Numbered from the stretch's first letter, positions 45,558 to 54,153 are shown. The stretch: DNA of 64,000 nucleotides from Alphaproteobacteria bacterium (GCA_017472065.1 JAFURB010000004.1:1-64000); one strand, 5' to 3'. The notes: generated from the letters alone by a model not told the origin. Program-made: numbers and translations.

Positions 45558-46890
45558 ATTTAGTTTTTTGAATACGACCAAATGTCAGCCATGCAATTTG
45601 TTGCAACACAGATGTCTTGTCGTTTATTTTACGCGCAACATCGGTATCACCATCTACAAAGAAAACTTTTGGCATCAAACCACGTGCCGGTTGACTAATT
45701 TCCATCGGCGCACCGTTAATCTGTGCAATTGTTTTGCAGATTTCGCGTTTAATTTCTTTGACGCGTTGTTTTTGTGCAAACCCAGAACACCAATCATCAA
45801 CATCACGTTGCACTTCGGTATGAATTTGATGTCTTAATTTCTTGGACGGCTTGATACCATCGTCAAAATTAAATTGCCCTGCCCTGTCAAACTTAGTTGG
45901 TTGTAATTCAGCCAATTGTGCCATTTGGCGATGCAGTGAAATGCTTTGTTCATTTGTTTCTGCAATTGCCTGGGGCAGAACATGTTTAATTAGATTATCA
46001 AGACGCGATTCCAGGTCACGTTGACGCGGCCCGGGGATAGATGTCAGGGCAAATTTCTTGCCTGGGATTACGGCCTTGGCAGTCATATGTGTGCGATACA
46101 CCTTGCGAAGGTGTTGTAATCTTTCCAGTGTCAAACCCAACAAAGCACGACGAAATGCCCACCATACGGTTTCGTTTACAATCTTGTGCATGCGGTTATT
46201 CAAATATGCAGGTGGCACATTACCAGAATCCATAACACCCTGGACCAATGCCGCATTTTTATTCAGCATCGGGCGCGTTGGCGCGTGTTTAGCCGCCATT
46301 GGCCACATCATACCAAAATCCCATGAATCCAGCCCCTTAATCGTTTTAATATATTTATCATGTGTATCCTGGGGGACATTAGATGGTTTTTCGTACTGAA
46401 AAAACTTCATCTGTTCATACAGGTTTGTGTTCGCATGTTCTTGTTTTGGATAAAACAAATCGCCATATACACCATAAATTAAATCAAACGAGATATCTGA
46501 CACGAACGCGCCACGGGGCGACTGGTTTCCCATAATGCGTGTCGACTGCATTGCAATGCGATTATCATTACCAACCGTTACAAAACGCCATCCGGCGGGG
46601 GCAAATTTGTTCATTGATGCCAATATAAATCGCATATCAAATACAGACATCTGATTTTTGATTTCTTTCTGGACCTGGGCCTTGTGTTCTTTGGCCATGG
46701 CTTGTGCAGTGCGTTTGGCATCGCGTTTTTTGTTATGCAATGGATCCTTGGACTGCTGGGGGCGTTCAACATATACCATACGCTTTACAAATTTTTTGCC
46801 GTCCTTGACCCGTTTACGCAACATCATGCCGCCCGGCACAGGTGCCGATACAGGTGTATTTTCTGTTTTGTTTTCTGTTTGCTCACTCAT
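45556..46890 (-). CDS. Hypothetical 444-residue cytoplasmic protein
   Basis: No signal peptide or membrane helix. The N-terminal 80 residues are highly basic (KRVKDGKKFVKRMVYVER, KKRDAKRTAQAMAKEHKAQV) and may bind nucleic acid. The rest is mostly helical with a Trp-rich segment (GLDSWDFGMMWPMAAKHA). A final region reads VFFVDGDTDVARKINDK. I recognise no family. AAGG lies before the ATG. It has its own terminator, and a tRNA gene lies upstream. Confidence 0.7.
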   Translation of the reverse strand: MSEQTENKTENTPVSAPVPGGMMLRKRVKDGKKFVKRMVYVERPQQSKDPLHNKKRDAKRTAQAMAKEHKAQVQKEIKNQMSVFDMRFILASMNKFAPAGWRFVTVGNDNRIAMQSTRIMGNQSPRGAFVSDISFDLIYGVYGDLFYPKQEHANTNLYEQMKFFQYEKPSNVPQDTHDKYIKTIKGLDSWDFGMMWPMAAKHAPTRPMLNKNAALVQGVMDSGNVPPAYLNNRMHKIVNETVWWAFRRALLGLTLERLQHLRKVYRTHMTAKAVIPGKKFALTSIPGPRQRDLESRLDNLIKHVLPQAIAETNEQSISLHRQMAQLAELQPTKFDRAGQFNFDDGIKPSKKLRHQIHTEVQRDVDDWCSGFAQKQRVKEIKREICKTIAQINGAPMEISQPARGLMPKVFFVDGDTDVARKINDKTSVLQQIAWLTFGRIQKTK

Positions 46891-46926
46891 ATAAAAAACC
46901 TTAATACATATATTCTTTTCTTAGAT

Positions 46927-46952
46927 TAAAAAATCCGCATTACGCGGATTAA
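46927..46952 (-). terminator. tRNA-Val terminator
   Basis: Minus-strand hairpin AATCCGC gtaat GCGGATT followed by a T-run. Confidence 0.8.
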
Positions 46953-46955
46953 TCT

Positions 46956-47032
46956 TGGTGGGTGTTGAGGGACTCAAACCCCCGACCCTCTCGGTGTAAA
47001 CGAGATGCTCTAATCAACTGAGCTAAACACCC
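46956..47032 (-). tRNA. tRNA-Val (anticodon TAC)
   Basis: Minus strand, 77 nt including an encoded CCA. The acceptor stem is GGGTGTT/AACACCC, the D-arm contains TTTAGCTCAGTTGATTAGAG, and the anticodon loop TTTACAC gives TAC. The T-arm includes GGGTTTGAGTCCC. Discriminator base is A. It reads GUA and probably GUG. Confidence 0.97.
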
Positions 47033-47148
47033 AAAGCCCAGCAATATTAACCTATACTTTTTCATTTGTCAAATATTTTTTGTGTATGTGATTATATTGG
47101 GGAAATATTATTATTTGCAAACCGCTAAATATGCTTTATAATTCCGAC

Positions 47149-47220
47149 TGCGAAGATGGAATTGTTCCTTTTTATGCTTGGATATATCAAGAGTATAAAG
47201 ACGAATAATTTGTCTTCGCA
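47149..47220 (+). promoter_or_regulatory. Long-stem leader hairpin upstream of pnp
   Basis: TGCGAAGA (47149-47156) pairs with TCTTCGCA (47213-47220), extended by two G-T pairs, enclosing a smaller TTG/ATATCAA hairpin. In E. coli the pnp leader forms a stem cut by RNase III that permits autoregulation by PNPase. A similar role is inferred here. Nothing else is seen in 47033-47258. Confidence 0.5.
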
Positions 47221-47258
47221 ATGTAGAAAAGAAGAACAAATAAAAAATGGAGTAAAAA

Positions 47259-49421
47259 ATGGTATTTGGTTTATTCAAAAAAGATGCCAAATTAAACAAC
47301 CCAGTTGTAGTCGAAGTACAATATGGTGACGAAGTGTTGCGCCTGGAAACAGGCCGCATGGCAAAACAGGCCAACGGTTCTGTGTTGGCAACAATGGGTG
47401 GCACAATGGTGCTGGCAACGGTATGTGCAGAAAAATCAGCCGTCGAAGGTCAAGATTTCTTTCCGCTAACCGTTGATTATCAAGAAAAATTTGCATCCGC
47501 GGGTCGTATCCCGGGGTCTCGCGATCGCCGCGAAGGCAAAGCATCAACCGCCGAAACATTAACTGCGCGTTTGATTGACCGTCCGATTCGACCACTGTTC
47601 CCAGAAACATTTAAGAACAAGGTTCAAATTATTGCCCAGGTATTTTCATACGATAAAAAGAATCAGCCAGATGTTTTGGCGATGATTGCGTCATCTGCGG
47701 CGTTGGCATTAAGCGGTGTTCCGTTCCAGGGTCCAATCGGTGCTGCGCGTGTCGGGTTTGCCGATGGTAAATATATTTTGAACCCATCTAAGAAAGCAAC
47801 AGAAGAATCCGAAATGGATTTGGTTGTTGCCGCTACACGCGACGGTGTTTTAATGGTTGAATCTGAAATCGGTGAATTGGATGAACCAACAGTTTTAGGT
47901 GCGGTTAAATTTGGTTTTGATGCACAACAAACTGTTATCAATGCAATTAACGAATTGGCAGACAAAGCCGGCAAAGAGCGTTGGGAAACACCAGAAAAAA
48001 CCGAAGAACAGTTGGCAATGGAATCTGATTTCGAACAATTTGCACCTGCTATTGAAAATGCATTGCAAATCAAAGAAAAATTGGTTCGCTTGGAAACTTT
48101 GGCCGATATCCATGCCGCGGCCAAGGCGCGTATCCCAGAATTATTCCCAGAATCTGTACGCGCGACATCTACACTGGAATCATGGGCAGATGAAGTTGTT
48201 GAAAACCTGACGGCGCGTATTATGCGCGGCAATATCTTGGCCGGCAAACCGCGTATTGACGGTCGTGACAACAAGACAGTGCGTCCAATTGAAATTGAAT
48301 TAGGCGTTTTGCCACGCGCACATGGTTCTGCGCTGTTTACACGCGGTGAAACACAGGCATTGGTGTCATTGACATTGGGTGGCGGCAAAGATGCATTGCC
48401 AATTGAATCATTGGACGGTGCCGAAGAACGCGATTTCATCTTGAACTATAATTTCCCTGGCTATTCCGTTGGCGAATGCAAGGGTATCAAGGCCCCAGGC
48501 CGTCGTGAAATCGGTCACGGTAATTTGGCGTGGCGTGCGGTTCATCCAATGGTACCAACGCGTGCCGAATTTGATTATGTGATTCGTATCGTGTCCGACA
48601 TCTTGGAATCAAACGGTTCATCATCAATGGCGACAACATGTGGCGCAACATTGGCAATGATGGACGGCGGTGTTCCAATGAAACGCCCCGTAGCCGGTAT
48701 CGCAATGGGATTGATTAAAGAAGGCGACGATTACGCAATTCTGACAGACATCCTGGGCGACGAAGATCACTTGGGTGATATGGACTTTAAGGTAACTGGT
48801 ACAGACCAGGGTATCACAGCGCTGCAGATGGATATCAAAATCACATCTATTACATTTGAAATCATGGAACGCGCGTTGGCCCAGGCAAAAGATGGCCGTA
48901 TGCACATCTTGGGCAAGATTGAAAAAGCAATCAAAAAACCACGCGCAAATGTTTCTGAATTCGCCCCCCAGACATATACAATGAAAATCAACCCAGACAA
49001 GGTTCGTGAAGTAATTGGCAAGGGTGGTTCTGTGATTCAGGCACTGGTTCGTGAAACAAATACTATCATTGACCTGGAAGATGACGGTACAGTAAAAATC
49101 ATGGCAACAACCAAAGAAGAAGCAGACGATGCAATCGCCCGCATCAAAGATATTGTTGCAGAACCAGAAGTAGGCATGATTTACCAAGGAACTGTATCCG
49201 GGATAAAGGATTTCGGTTTGTTTGTAAAAATCATGAACGGGTTCGAAGCCATGGTTCATATTTCTGAAATCACAGGTGAACGTATCGCTAAAATTGAAGA
49301 TACAAAAATCAAAGAAGGCGACACGGTTTATGTTCGTTATCTGGGGGCCGACAAACGCGGTAAAACACGCATGTCTATGGTTGGCATCGACCAGAAAACG
49401 GGCGAAGAAATCAAGAAATAA
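47259..49421 (+). CDS. pnp: Polyribonucleotide nucleotidyltransferase (PNPase)
   Basis: A 720-residue, full-length phosphorolytic 3'-5' exoribonuclease. Two RNase PH domains (first with IPGSRDRREGKASTAETLTA, second with GETQALVSLTLGGGKDA) flank an alpha-helical linker. A KH domain (VREVIGKGGSVIQALV) and a C-terminal S1 domain (YQGTVSGIKDFGLFVKIMNG) follow. It normally follows rpsO, which is missing here. It is followed by two small genes in the same direction. Confidence 0.98.
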   Translation: MVFGLFKKDAKLNNPVVVEVQYGDEVLRLETGRMAKQANGSVLATMGGTMVLATVCAEKSAVEGQDFFPLTVDYQEKFASAGRIPGSRDRREGKASTAETLTARLIDRPIRPLFPETFKNKVQIIAQVFSYDKKNQPDVLAMIASSAALALSGVPFQGPIGAARVGFADGKYILNPSKKATEESEMDLVVAATRDGVLMVESEIGELDEPTVLGAVKFGFDAQQTVINAINELADKAGKERWETPEKTEEQLAMESDFEQFAPAIENALQIKEKLVRLETLADIHAAAKARIPELFPESVRATSTLESWADEVVENLTARIMRGNILAGKPRIDGRDNKTVRPIEIELGVLPRAHGSALFTRGETQALVSLTLGGGKDALPIESLDGAEERDFILNYNFPGYSVGECKGIKAPGRREIGHGNLAWRAVHPMVPTRAEFDYVIRIVSDILESNGSSSMATTCGATLAMMDGGVPMKRPVAGIAMGLIKEGDDYAILTDILGDEDHLGDMDFKVTGTDQGITALQMDIKITSITFEIMERALAQAKDGRMHILGKIEKAIKKPRANVSEFAPQTYTMKINPDKVREVIGKGGSVIQALVRETNTIIDLEDDGTVKIMATTKEEADDAIARIKDIVAEPEVGMIYQGTVSGIKDFGLFVKIMNGFEAMVHISEITGERIAKIEDTKIKEGDTVYVRYLGADKRGKTRMSMVGIDQKTGEEIKK

Positions 49422-49430
49422 GGTTGAGTT

Positions 49431-49796
49431 ATGAGACCAGAACAACTGAAATGGACAGATGAACAGTGGGCAGCGCACCTGGGGTGCGCTGCCACTGATG
49501 TTCCAGTACTAAAAAATTGGTTGGCTAAAAATTATTATGCTGTAATTTTTCGACGCAAGAACTCTGGTAAGAGATATATCGAAATTGGGCGCCGGCATGA
49601 CGCACCGTCAGGCGCAGTGCGTTTTACGCCGATTGTATCAACTGAACCATGTGTTGCGACGCTGGACGAAATGGTAACGAAAGCTAATCAGCATGTTATA
49701 CCTTCGTTGCAATTGACACGACTTTCAGCTGCGTTAAATATGGTTCCGCCAAAAACATTACAAATGTTGCACATTGAAAATCAAATACAACGATAG
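49431..49796 (+). CDS. Hypothetical protein between pnp and ybaB
   Basis: A 121-residue cytosolic protein, with AAGG 8 nt before the ATG and 9 nt after the pnp stop. The N-terminus (QLKWTDEQWAAHLGCAATDV) looks like a small helical DNA-binding-like region. A basic middle (IFRRKNSGKRYIEIGRRHD) follows. The C-terminus is helical. No family is recognised. Co-transcription with pnp and ybaB is likely. Confidence 0.65.
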   Translation: MRPEQLKWTDEQWAAHLGCAATDVPVLKNWLAKNYYAVIFRRKNSGKRYIEIGRRHDAPSGAVRFTPIVSTEPCVATLDEMVTKANQHVIPSLQLTRLSAALNMVPPKTLQMLHIENQIQR

Positions 49797-49814
49797 AACA
49801 GGGGGGGATACACA

Positions 49815-50114
49815 ATGGATATGGAATCTTTAATGGCGCAGGCGGCAGAACTGCAAAACAAGGTTGCGGTGGCACAAGAAAACCTGGCCAAGACCGTTGT
49901 CAAAGGTATCGCCGCAAACGGCGCATGCATCGTTGACATGACCGGCAAATACGATTTGGTGAACATTGTTATTTGCCCAGATGTTTTATCATATGATGCG
50001 GATACGGTTGCAAAAATCGTTGCAGATGCATATCGTGATGCAAAGCAAAAGGCCGACGAATTAATTGACCGCGTCATGGGCGAAGCCACCGCCGGTGTTC
50101 AATTGCCGATGTAA
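49815..50114 (+). CDS. ybaB: YbaB/EbfC nucleoid-associated protein
   Basis: A 99-residue protein, matching the YbaB length. The pattern is an N-terminal helix (LMAQAAELQNKVAVAQENLA), a three-strand sheet (VKGIAANGACIVDMTGKYDL) and a C-terminal helix (AYRDAKQKADELIDRVMGE). It forms tweezer-like dimers that bind DNA. The gene usually lies between dnaX and recR; here it is in the pnp cluster and dnaX is 18 kb away. GGGGGGA precedes the ATG. Confidence 0.92.
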   Translation: MDMESLMAQAAELQNKVAVAQENLAKTVVKGIAANGACIVDMTGKYDLVNIVICPDVLSYDADTVAKIVADAYRDAKQKADELIDRVMGEATAGVQLPM

Positions 50115-50142
50115 AAAAATCCCCCAAACGGGGGATTTTTTT
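50114..50142. terminator. Bidirectional terminator
   Basis: Hairpin ATCCCCC aaac GGGGGAT flanked by A7 and T7, between ybaB and convergent pal. Confidence 0.9.
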
Positions 50143-50157
50143 CGTTTATCAACAATA

Positions 50158-50574
50158 TTATTTAACTGTTGTTGTTGCGTTACGATTCCATTTCCAAACT
50201 TCTTCGCCAGAACCCTGAACCAATGGACGTTCTTTGCCATAAGAAATCGTTGAAATACGTTTGGCATCAATACCATCGTTTACGATAACTTCTTTGGCAG
50301 CATTGGCACGTTTTGCACCCAATGCCAAGTTGTATTCTGTTGAACCGCGTTCGTCGCAATTACCAGCAATCTGGATTTTGACATCTTCGTGGTTTTTCAT
50401 ATACAACGCCTGGCCCAACAGGTTGTTTTTCGCATCTTCGGAAATTTCCGCAGAATTAAACGCAAAAAATACGCGTTGTTCGTTCAAATCAGCTGGTTCA
50501 ACGATGCTGGAACCGCCACAGGCAGCCAACAGCCCCGCAACACCGGCCAAGATAGCAAAGTTTTTAATTTTCAT
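50158..50574 (-). CDS. pal: Peptidoglycan-associated lipoprotein Pal
   Basis: A 138-residue outer-membrane lipoprotein with lipobox LLAAC (Cys19). The OmpA-like domain carries GNCDERGSTEYNLALGAKRA, the peptidoglycan-binding signature. The C-terminus ends WKWNRNATTTVK, where most Pal proteins have NRRAV; the two-Arg element is changed to NRN. AAGGGAG precedes the ATG. tolB and ybgF, the usual neighbours, are absent here. Confidence 0.95.
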   Translation of the reverse strand: MKIKNFAILAGVAGLLAACGGSSIVEPADLNEQRVFFAFNSAEISEDAKNNLLGQALYMKNHEDVKIQIAGNCDERGSTEYNLALGAKRANAAKEVIVNDGIDAKRISTISYGKERPLVQGSGEEVWKWNRNATTTVK

Positions 50575-50591
50575 GAAAATACTCCCTTGAG

Positions 50592-50639
50592 TTTCTGTTG
50601 CTCGTGTTCTATTCTATAACAAAAGTTACGAAATATCAA
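50592..50639. promoter_or_regulatory. Overlapping divergent promoters (pal and UDG-like gene)
   Basis: Minus strand for pal: TTGATA (50639-50634), 17 nt, TAGAAT (50616-50611). Plus strand: TTTCTG (50592-50597), 17 nt, TATAAC (50615-50620). The two -10 boxes overlap. Confidence 0.55.
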
Positions 50640-50651
50640 GGAAAAACACAA

Positions 50652-51407
50652 ATGGAATATGACGGGTTACGCGAATTGTATCTGGCCGGCGTTCGTTGGG
50701 AAATTACGGATGTGCCACTGGTGCGTGCAAATATTAAACAGGCCACACAACCGGCGCAAAACCCGGCATCTGCGGGTCGAACCGCAACATGCGTGGTGCC
50801 GCCAATTGCACCTGTGGCGCCGATATCTATTGATACCGCCGTATCAATGGCGGCGCGCCCGGCGGATATCGATGCGCTTAATCGCATGATTGGTGAATTT
50901 AACCATCCGCTGCGTGCCAGCGCGACAAACACCGTCGGAATTCATGTCGCCACACAACCAAATGGTATGATTATTGTCACAGATATGCCGGGCGCAGACG
51001 ATGACGCATCGGGCAAAATATTGACCGGCGCATGTGGGGATTTGATGGATAAAATGCTGGCTGCGATTGGGATGGGACGCGAACATGTTTCAATTTTGCC
51101 AATGATATTCTGGCGGACACCAGGCGGACGCACACCATCACGCGAAGAAATTGATTTAGCCCAGCCATTTGTTAACCGCGCAATAGAATTGTTGAAACCA
51201 CGGTTGATTTTAACACTGGGGACACTGCCCGCGACCGAGTTAGCAGGGATAAACCTGGGACGGGCGCACGGCGTGCCGGCCGAAACAAAAAGCAATATTC
51301 CGGTCATGCCAATATACCATCCAAATTATCTGATACTGAAACCTGCGGCAAAACGCGATGTGTGGAACGCGTTGCAAAATGTACAAAATTTGTTGAAAAG
51401 TGCGTAA
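50652..51407 (+). CDS. Uracil-DNA glycosylase-like protein (family 4/5 fold)
   Basis: A 251-residue protein. The C-terminal 150 residues follow family 4 UDG: IIVTDMPGADDDASGKILTG (counterpart of GEAPGxxED), WRTPGGRTPSREE (counterpart of CRPPxNRxP), LILTLGTLPA and a YHPNYLIL motif with the catalytic-region His. The cysteines that hold the 4Fe-4S cluster in family 4 are missing: the motif-2 Cys is Trp and the following EIxxC is EIDLA. The N-terminal 80 residues are Pro/Ala-rich. It may be a cluster-free glycosylase or a degenerate homologue. AAGGA precedes the ATG. Confidence 0.8.
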   Translation: MEYDGLRELYLAGVRWEITDVPLVRANIKQATQPAQNPASAGRTATCVVPPIAPVAPISIDTAVSMAARPADIDALNRMIGEFNHPLRASATNTVGIHVATQPNGMIIVTDMPGADDDASGKILTGACGDLMDKMLAAIGMGREHVSILPMIFWRTPGGRTPSREEIDLAQPFVNRAIELLKPRLILTLGTLPATELAGINLGRAHGVPAETKSNIPVMPIYHPNYLILKPAAKRDVWNALQNVQNLLKSA

Positions 51408-51450
51408 AAATAATTAATAATTCGCCCATAGTGTTACAAAGGAGCCTACT

Positions 51451-52008
51451 ATTAAACCAACATTAAATCGTGATAATCGCCGCGATGCCGGCCCACGTAT
51501 AAATAATCGGATTTTTGCTAAATCCGTTCAGGTAATCAGCGCAGATGGCCAGAATCTGGGCATTATGCAGACCGCAGATGCAATCGCAATGGCGATGGAT
51601 TTGGGGCTGGATTTGGTCGAAATGAACGCAAACGGTCCAACACCAATCGCAAAAATTATGGACTATGGCAAATTCAAGTATGAACAGAAAAAGCGCGCGT
51701 CCGAGGCCAAGAAAAATCAAAAAACCACAGAAATGAAGGAAGTTTGGGTCAAACCTTTTATCGAAGAAAATGACCTGAACATCAAAATGAAAAAGGTTCT
51801 GGAATTCTTGGGCGACGGGAATAAAGTTAAAATTGCTGTTATGACCAAGGGGTCTAAAAAAGTTTTGGCCCGCGGTAAGGATGCAGTACCAGAATTGTTC
51901 GCGCGAATTTTAGAAATCGTTGGTGAACGCGGGACATTGGAATCAAAATCAAAGCCCGACGAACGAACAAAATCTATTATTGTTGCGCCCGCAAAGGCAG
52001 GCAAATAG
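51451..52008 (+). CDS. infC: Translation initiation factor IF-3, AUU start
   Basis: A 185-residue protein if started at ATT (51451), 6 nt after AAAGGAG. The first in-frame ATG (51565) would remove 38 residues including [19 protein letters not shown], the conserved start of the IF-3 N-domain. The C-domain is typical ([33 protein letters not shown]). IF-3 discriminates against non-canonical start codons, and E. coli infC also starts with AUU for autoregulation. rpmI and rplT, normally downstream, are absent; lpxD follows. Confidence 0.93.
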   Translation: MKPTLNRDNRRDAGPRINNRIFAKSVQVISADGQNLGIMQTADAIAMAMDLGLDLVEMNANGPTPIAKIMDYGKFKYEQKKRASEAKKNQKTTEMKEVWVKPFIEENDLNIKMKKVLEFLGDGNKVKIAVMTKGSKKVLARGKDAVPELFARILEIVGERGTLESKSKPDERTKSIIVAPAKAGK

Positions 52009-52028
52009 AATTGATAAAAAAACTGGCA

Positions 52029-52052
52029 GTGCCAGTTTTTTTGTTCTATAAT
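52029..52052 (+). promoter_or_regulatory. lpxD promoter region within a hairpin
   Basis: TATAAT at 52047-52052 lies 6 nt before the lpxD ATG. The hairpin CTGGCA/TGCCAG with a T-run just upstream could terminate infC and also supply the -35 region. Confidence 0.5.
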
Positions 52053-52058
52053 CGGCGC

Positions 52059-53102
52059 ATGTCTAAGATATTATCATTTTTATTTGGCCCAAAAGCCGCG
52101 AAAACGACGGCTGGGGCGTTGGCTGAAAAATTCGGCCTGAAATTACAAGGGGATAAAAACGCACCAGTGCGTGGGGTGGCACCGATTGCAGATGCACGCG
52201 CAGGGCAACTGGCGTTCTATTCTACGGAAAGAAACAGTGCGGCGTTCAAAATCCTGCCGATAGAGGTGTTAAAAAACACACGCGCAACGGTGATTTTGTT
52301 GCAACCGGATCAGGTCAAAGATGCACCAAAGGGCGCAACATTACTGATTACAGACAGTCCGCGTGGAAATATTGTAAAAATATTAGGGGAAATTTATCGC
52401 GAAAAACCACGTTTTGGTGTTCATCGCAATGCAGATGTTGCACGCGGTGTATTTTTCCGCAAAAAGCGCACTGTATATGTGGGACAGTTCGCAACAATCG
52501 AACGCGGCGCGGTTATTGAGCCTGATGTTAAAATTTACCCAAATGCTTTTATTGGGCGCAATGTTGTTCTGGGGCGTGGCACAGTTGTTCAAACCGGCGC
52601 ACATATCGAAAATGCAACGATTGGCGCAGATTGCGTTATCAACGCAAATGCGGTTATCGGCAAAGATGGTTTTGGTTACACCCGCCAAAATGGCAAAAAT
52701 GTATTTATTCCACATGTGGGACGCGTTGTTATTGGTGACCGCGTATCAATTGGTGCAAACACATGTGTTGATCGTGGCGCAATGACAGATACACGCATCG
52801 GCAATGGAACCAAGGTTGATAACCTGTGCCAGATTGCACACGGTGTTGTTATTGGCGAAGAATGTTTTATCGCGTCGGGTGCTGGCCTGGCGGGCGGGGT
52901 TGTTGTTGGCGACCGCGCGTTGTTGGGGGGGCATGTCGGTATTGCCAATGGGGTTAAGATTGGCAACGACGCATCCGTTGGCGCGAACAGTGGTGTTTTC
53001 AGAAATATTCCAGACGGTCAATCACATATGGGGTATCCAGCAGGTCCGGGGACTGAATTTATGCGCCATTATGCTTGGTTAAAAAAACACTCTAAACAGT
53101 AA
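52059..53102 (+). CDS. lpxD: UDP-3-O-acyl-glucosamine N-acyltransferase LpxD
   Basis: A 347-residue enzyme that adds the N-linked acyl chain in lipid A synthesis. The N-terminal uridine-binding domain ([20 protein letters not shown]) precedes left-handed beta-helix hexapeptide repeats ([20 protein letters not shown]). [13 protein letters not shown] has the catalytic His. The ATG at 52059 is 6 nt after a -10 box. The order lpxD-fabZ is normal, but lpxA and bamA are not adjacent. Confidence 0.95.
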   Translation: MSKILSFLFGPKAAKTTAGALAEKFGLKLQGDKNAPVRGVAPIADARAGQLAFYSTERNSAAFKILPIEVLKNTRATVILLQPDQVKDAPKGATLLITDSPRGNIVKILGEIYREKPRFGVHRNADVARGVFFRKKRTVYVGQFATIERGAVIEPDVKIYPNAFIGRNVVLGRGTVVQTGAHIENATIGADCVINANAVIGKDGFGYTRQNGKNVFIPHVGRVVIGDRVSIGANTCVDRGAMTDTRIGNGTKVDNLCQIAHGVVIGEECFIASGAGLAGGVVVGDRALLGGHVGIANGVKIGNDASVGANSGVFRNIPDGQSHMGYPAGPGTEFMRHYAWLKKHSKQ

Positions 53103-53121
53103 GGCAAAAGGGGACATAAAC

Positions 53122-53562
53122 ATGATTGATGCAAAAGGTATCGAGGCCATAATTCCACATCGTGGAAACATGCGATTGGTTGATGAAATTCGTGAATATT
53201 CAGACACATCGGCGGTTGGTATAAAATATGTTCGTGATGACGAATTTTGGTGCGCGGGACATTTTCCAGACAAACCAATTATGCCCGGTGTTCTGCAGGT
53301 CGAAGCGTTGGCACAAACCGCATGCTTTGTCGCGTTTAATCGCATGGACCCGAATGAGGCCGCACAAACATTGGGATATTTTACCACAATGGAAAAGATT
53401 AAATTTTCACATATGGTACACCCGGGTGACAAACTGGAATTACATGTCGAATTGTTAATGAGCAAAATGAAACTGTACAAATTCCACGGCATTGCAATGG
53501 TGTCTGGCAAAAAGGTAGCCGAGGCAACATTTACAGCCGTTCTGCAACATCGTGATTTGTAA
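53122..53562 (+). CDS. fabZ: 3-hydroxyacyl-ACP dehydratase FabZ
   Basis: A 146-residue hot-dog enzyme of fatty-acid elongation. The active-site motif is GHFPDKPIMPGVLQVEALAQ with His47 and Glu61. The N-terminus (IEAIIPHRGNMRLVDEI) is typical. AGGGG precedes the ATG. It is 19 nt downstream of lpxD and competes with lipid A synthesis for hydroxyacyl-ACP. It ends at a terminator. Confidence 0.96.
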   Translation: MIDAKGIEAIIPHRGNMRLVDEIREYSDTSAVGIKYVRDDEFWCAGHFPDKPIMPGVLQVEALAQTACFVAFNRMDPNEAAQTLGYFTTMEKIKFSHMVHPGDKLELHVELLMSKMKLYKFHGIAMVSGKKVAEATFTAVLQHRDL

Positions 53563-53587
53563 AAATCCCGCGAAATGCGGGATTTTT
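53563..53587. terminator. Bidirectional terminator
   Basis: Hairpin ATCCCGC gaaat GCGGGAT, the same hairpin as at 54161-54179 on the other side of the HTH gene and RNA copy B. Confidence 0.85.
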
Positions 53588-53864
53588 AATTGCCAAACAG
53601 TTTGATACCAATATTATCAAATTCGGGTGGATATCCCAATCGTGCGGCCAATTCAAAGAAATGATACACCGGTATGGCCAGGGTACCTTGTTCGTACGCA
53701 GTGATAAATTCTGGGGCCGTGTGCAACATTTGGGCAATTTGTTCCACAGATAAATTTCGGTCACATCGCACAGATTTTATTACATCCCCCAGATATTCAT
53801 AAAAATCTTGTGTTCCGTCTGGGATTATAAATTCCAGTGGTAATTGTTTTACATCTATTGTCAT
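53586..53864 (-). CDS. Small XRE-type helix-turn-helix protein
   Basis: A 92-residue protein; the start at 53864 is chosen for GGGGGGA upstream. The helix-turn-helix spans about residues 36-62: LSVEQIAQMLHTAPEFITAY then EQGTLAIPVYHFFELAARLG, the Cro/CI form. The N-terminal 25 residues are non-polar and acidic. It starts 16 nt after the terminator of structured RNA copy B and is flanked by identical hairpin terminators. Targets are unknown. Confidence 0.78.
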   Translation of the reverse strand: MTIDVKQLPLEFIIPDGTQDFYEYLGDVIKSVRCDRNLSVEQIAQMLHTAPEFITAYEQGTLAIPVYHFFELAARLGYPPEFDNIGIKLFGN

Positions 53865-53879
53865 TTGTCCCCCCGTTGT

Positions 53880-54064
53880 CAAAAAAAATACCACCTAATA
53901 AAATTAAGTGGTTGGAGAGTAACAAACTATAGTAAGCATAGTCGGTGTATTCAATATATTTCACACGTCTCCAACCATTTGTTGTTGGAGATTTTTACGT
54001 TCCAAATATATTGGAACAACTTACTATGGGTTCGTTACCACCCATACTGACAAAATCATCAGTA
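53880..54064 (-). ncRNA. Structured RNA family, copy B
   Basis: Read on the minus strand: P0 TACTGA/TCAGTA with loop tgattttg; P1 ATGGGT ggtaacga ACCCAT; P2 GTTCCA/TGGAAC; strand 1 CTCCAAC (53989-53983); strand 2 GGTTGGAGA (53975-53967); a hairpin GTGT/ACAC with loop GAAATATATTGAAT; hairpin ACTAT/ATAGT (53941-53937 with 53929-53925); strand 3 TCTCCAACC (53917-53909); and a terminator (CCAC-TTAAT/ATTA-GTGG, then T-run). Strands 1 and 3 compete for strand 2, and strand 3 overlaps the terminator by two bases. It precedes the HTH gene at 53864. Confidence 0.75.
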
Positions 54065-54070
54065 CAATGG

Positions 54071-54098
54071 GATTATATACCATATTTATGAAAATACA
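54071..54098 (-). promoter_or_regulatory. Promoter of structured RNA copy B
   Basis: Minus strand TTGTAT (54098-54093), 16 nt, TATAAT (54076-54071), 28 nt before the P1 GGGT. Confidence 0.7.
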
Positions 54099-54137
54099 AA
54101 TAGGATTTTTTGCTTATATAAATAATAGAATCCACAA

Positions 54138-54153
54138 TTGCACTCTGAACTTT
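54138..54153. repeat. Remnant of the heptameric repeat
   Basis: TGCACTC (54139-54145) followed by TGAACTT (54146-54152), two units of the heptad family found in mnmE and the nusA-infB gap. Confidence 0.5.

Noticed and set aside
48624..49478. Minus-strand open frame of 284 codons opposite pnp
   Set aside because: It is antisense to the conserved second RNase PH, KH and S1 domains of PNPase; the translation is rich in Cys, Phe and His with no recognisable domain.
51565..52008. infC starting at the first ATG
   Set aside because: This would delete the conserved IF-3 N-domain start; the upstream ATT has a perfectly placed AAAGGAG and an uninterrupted frame.
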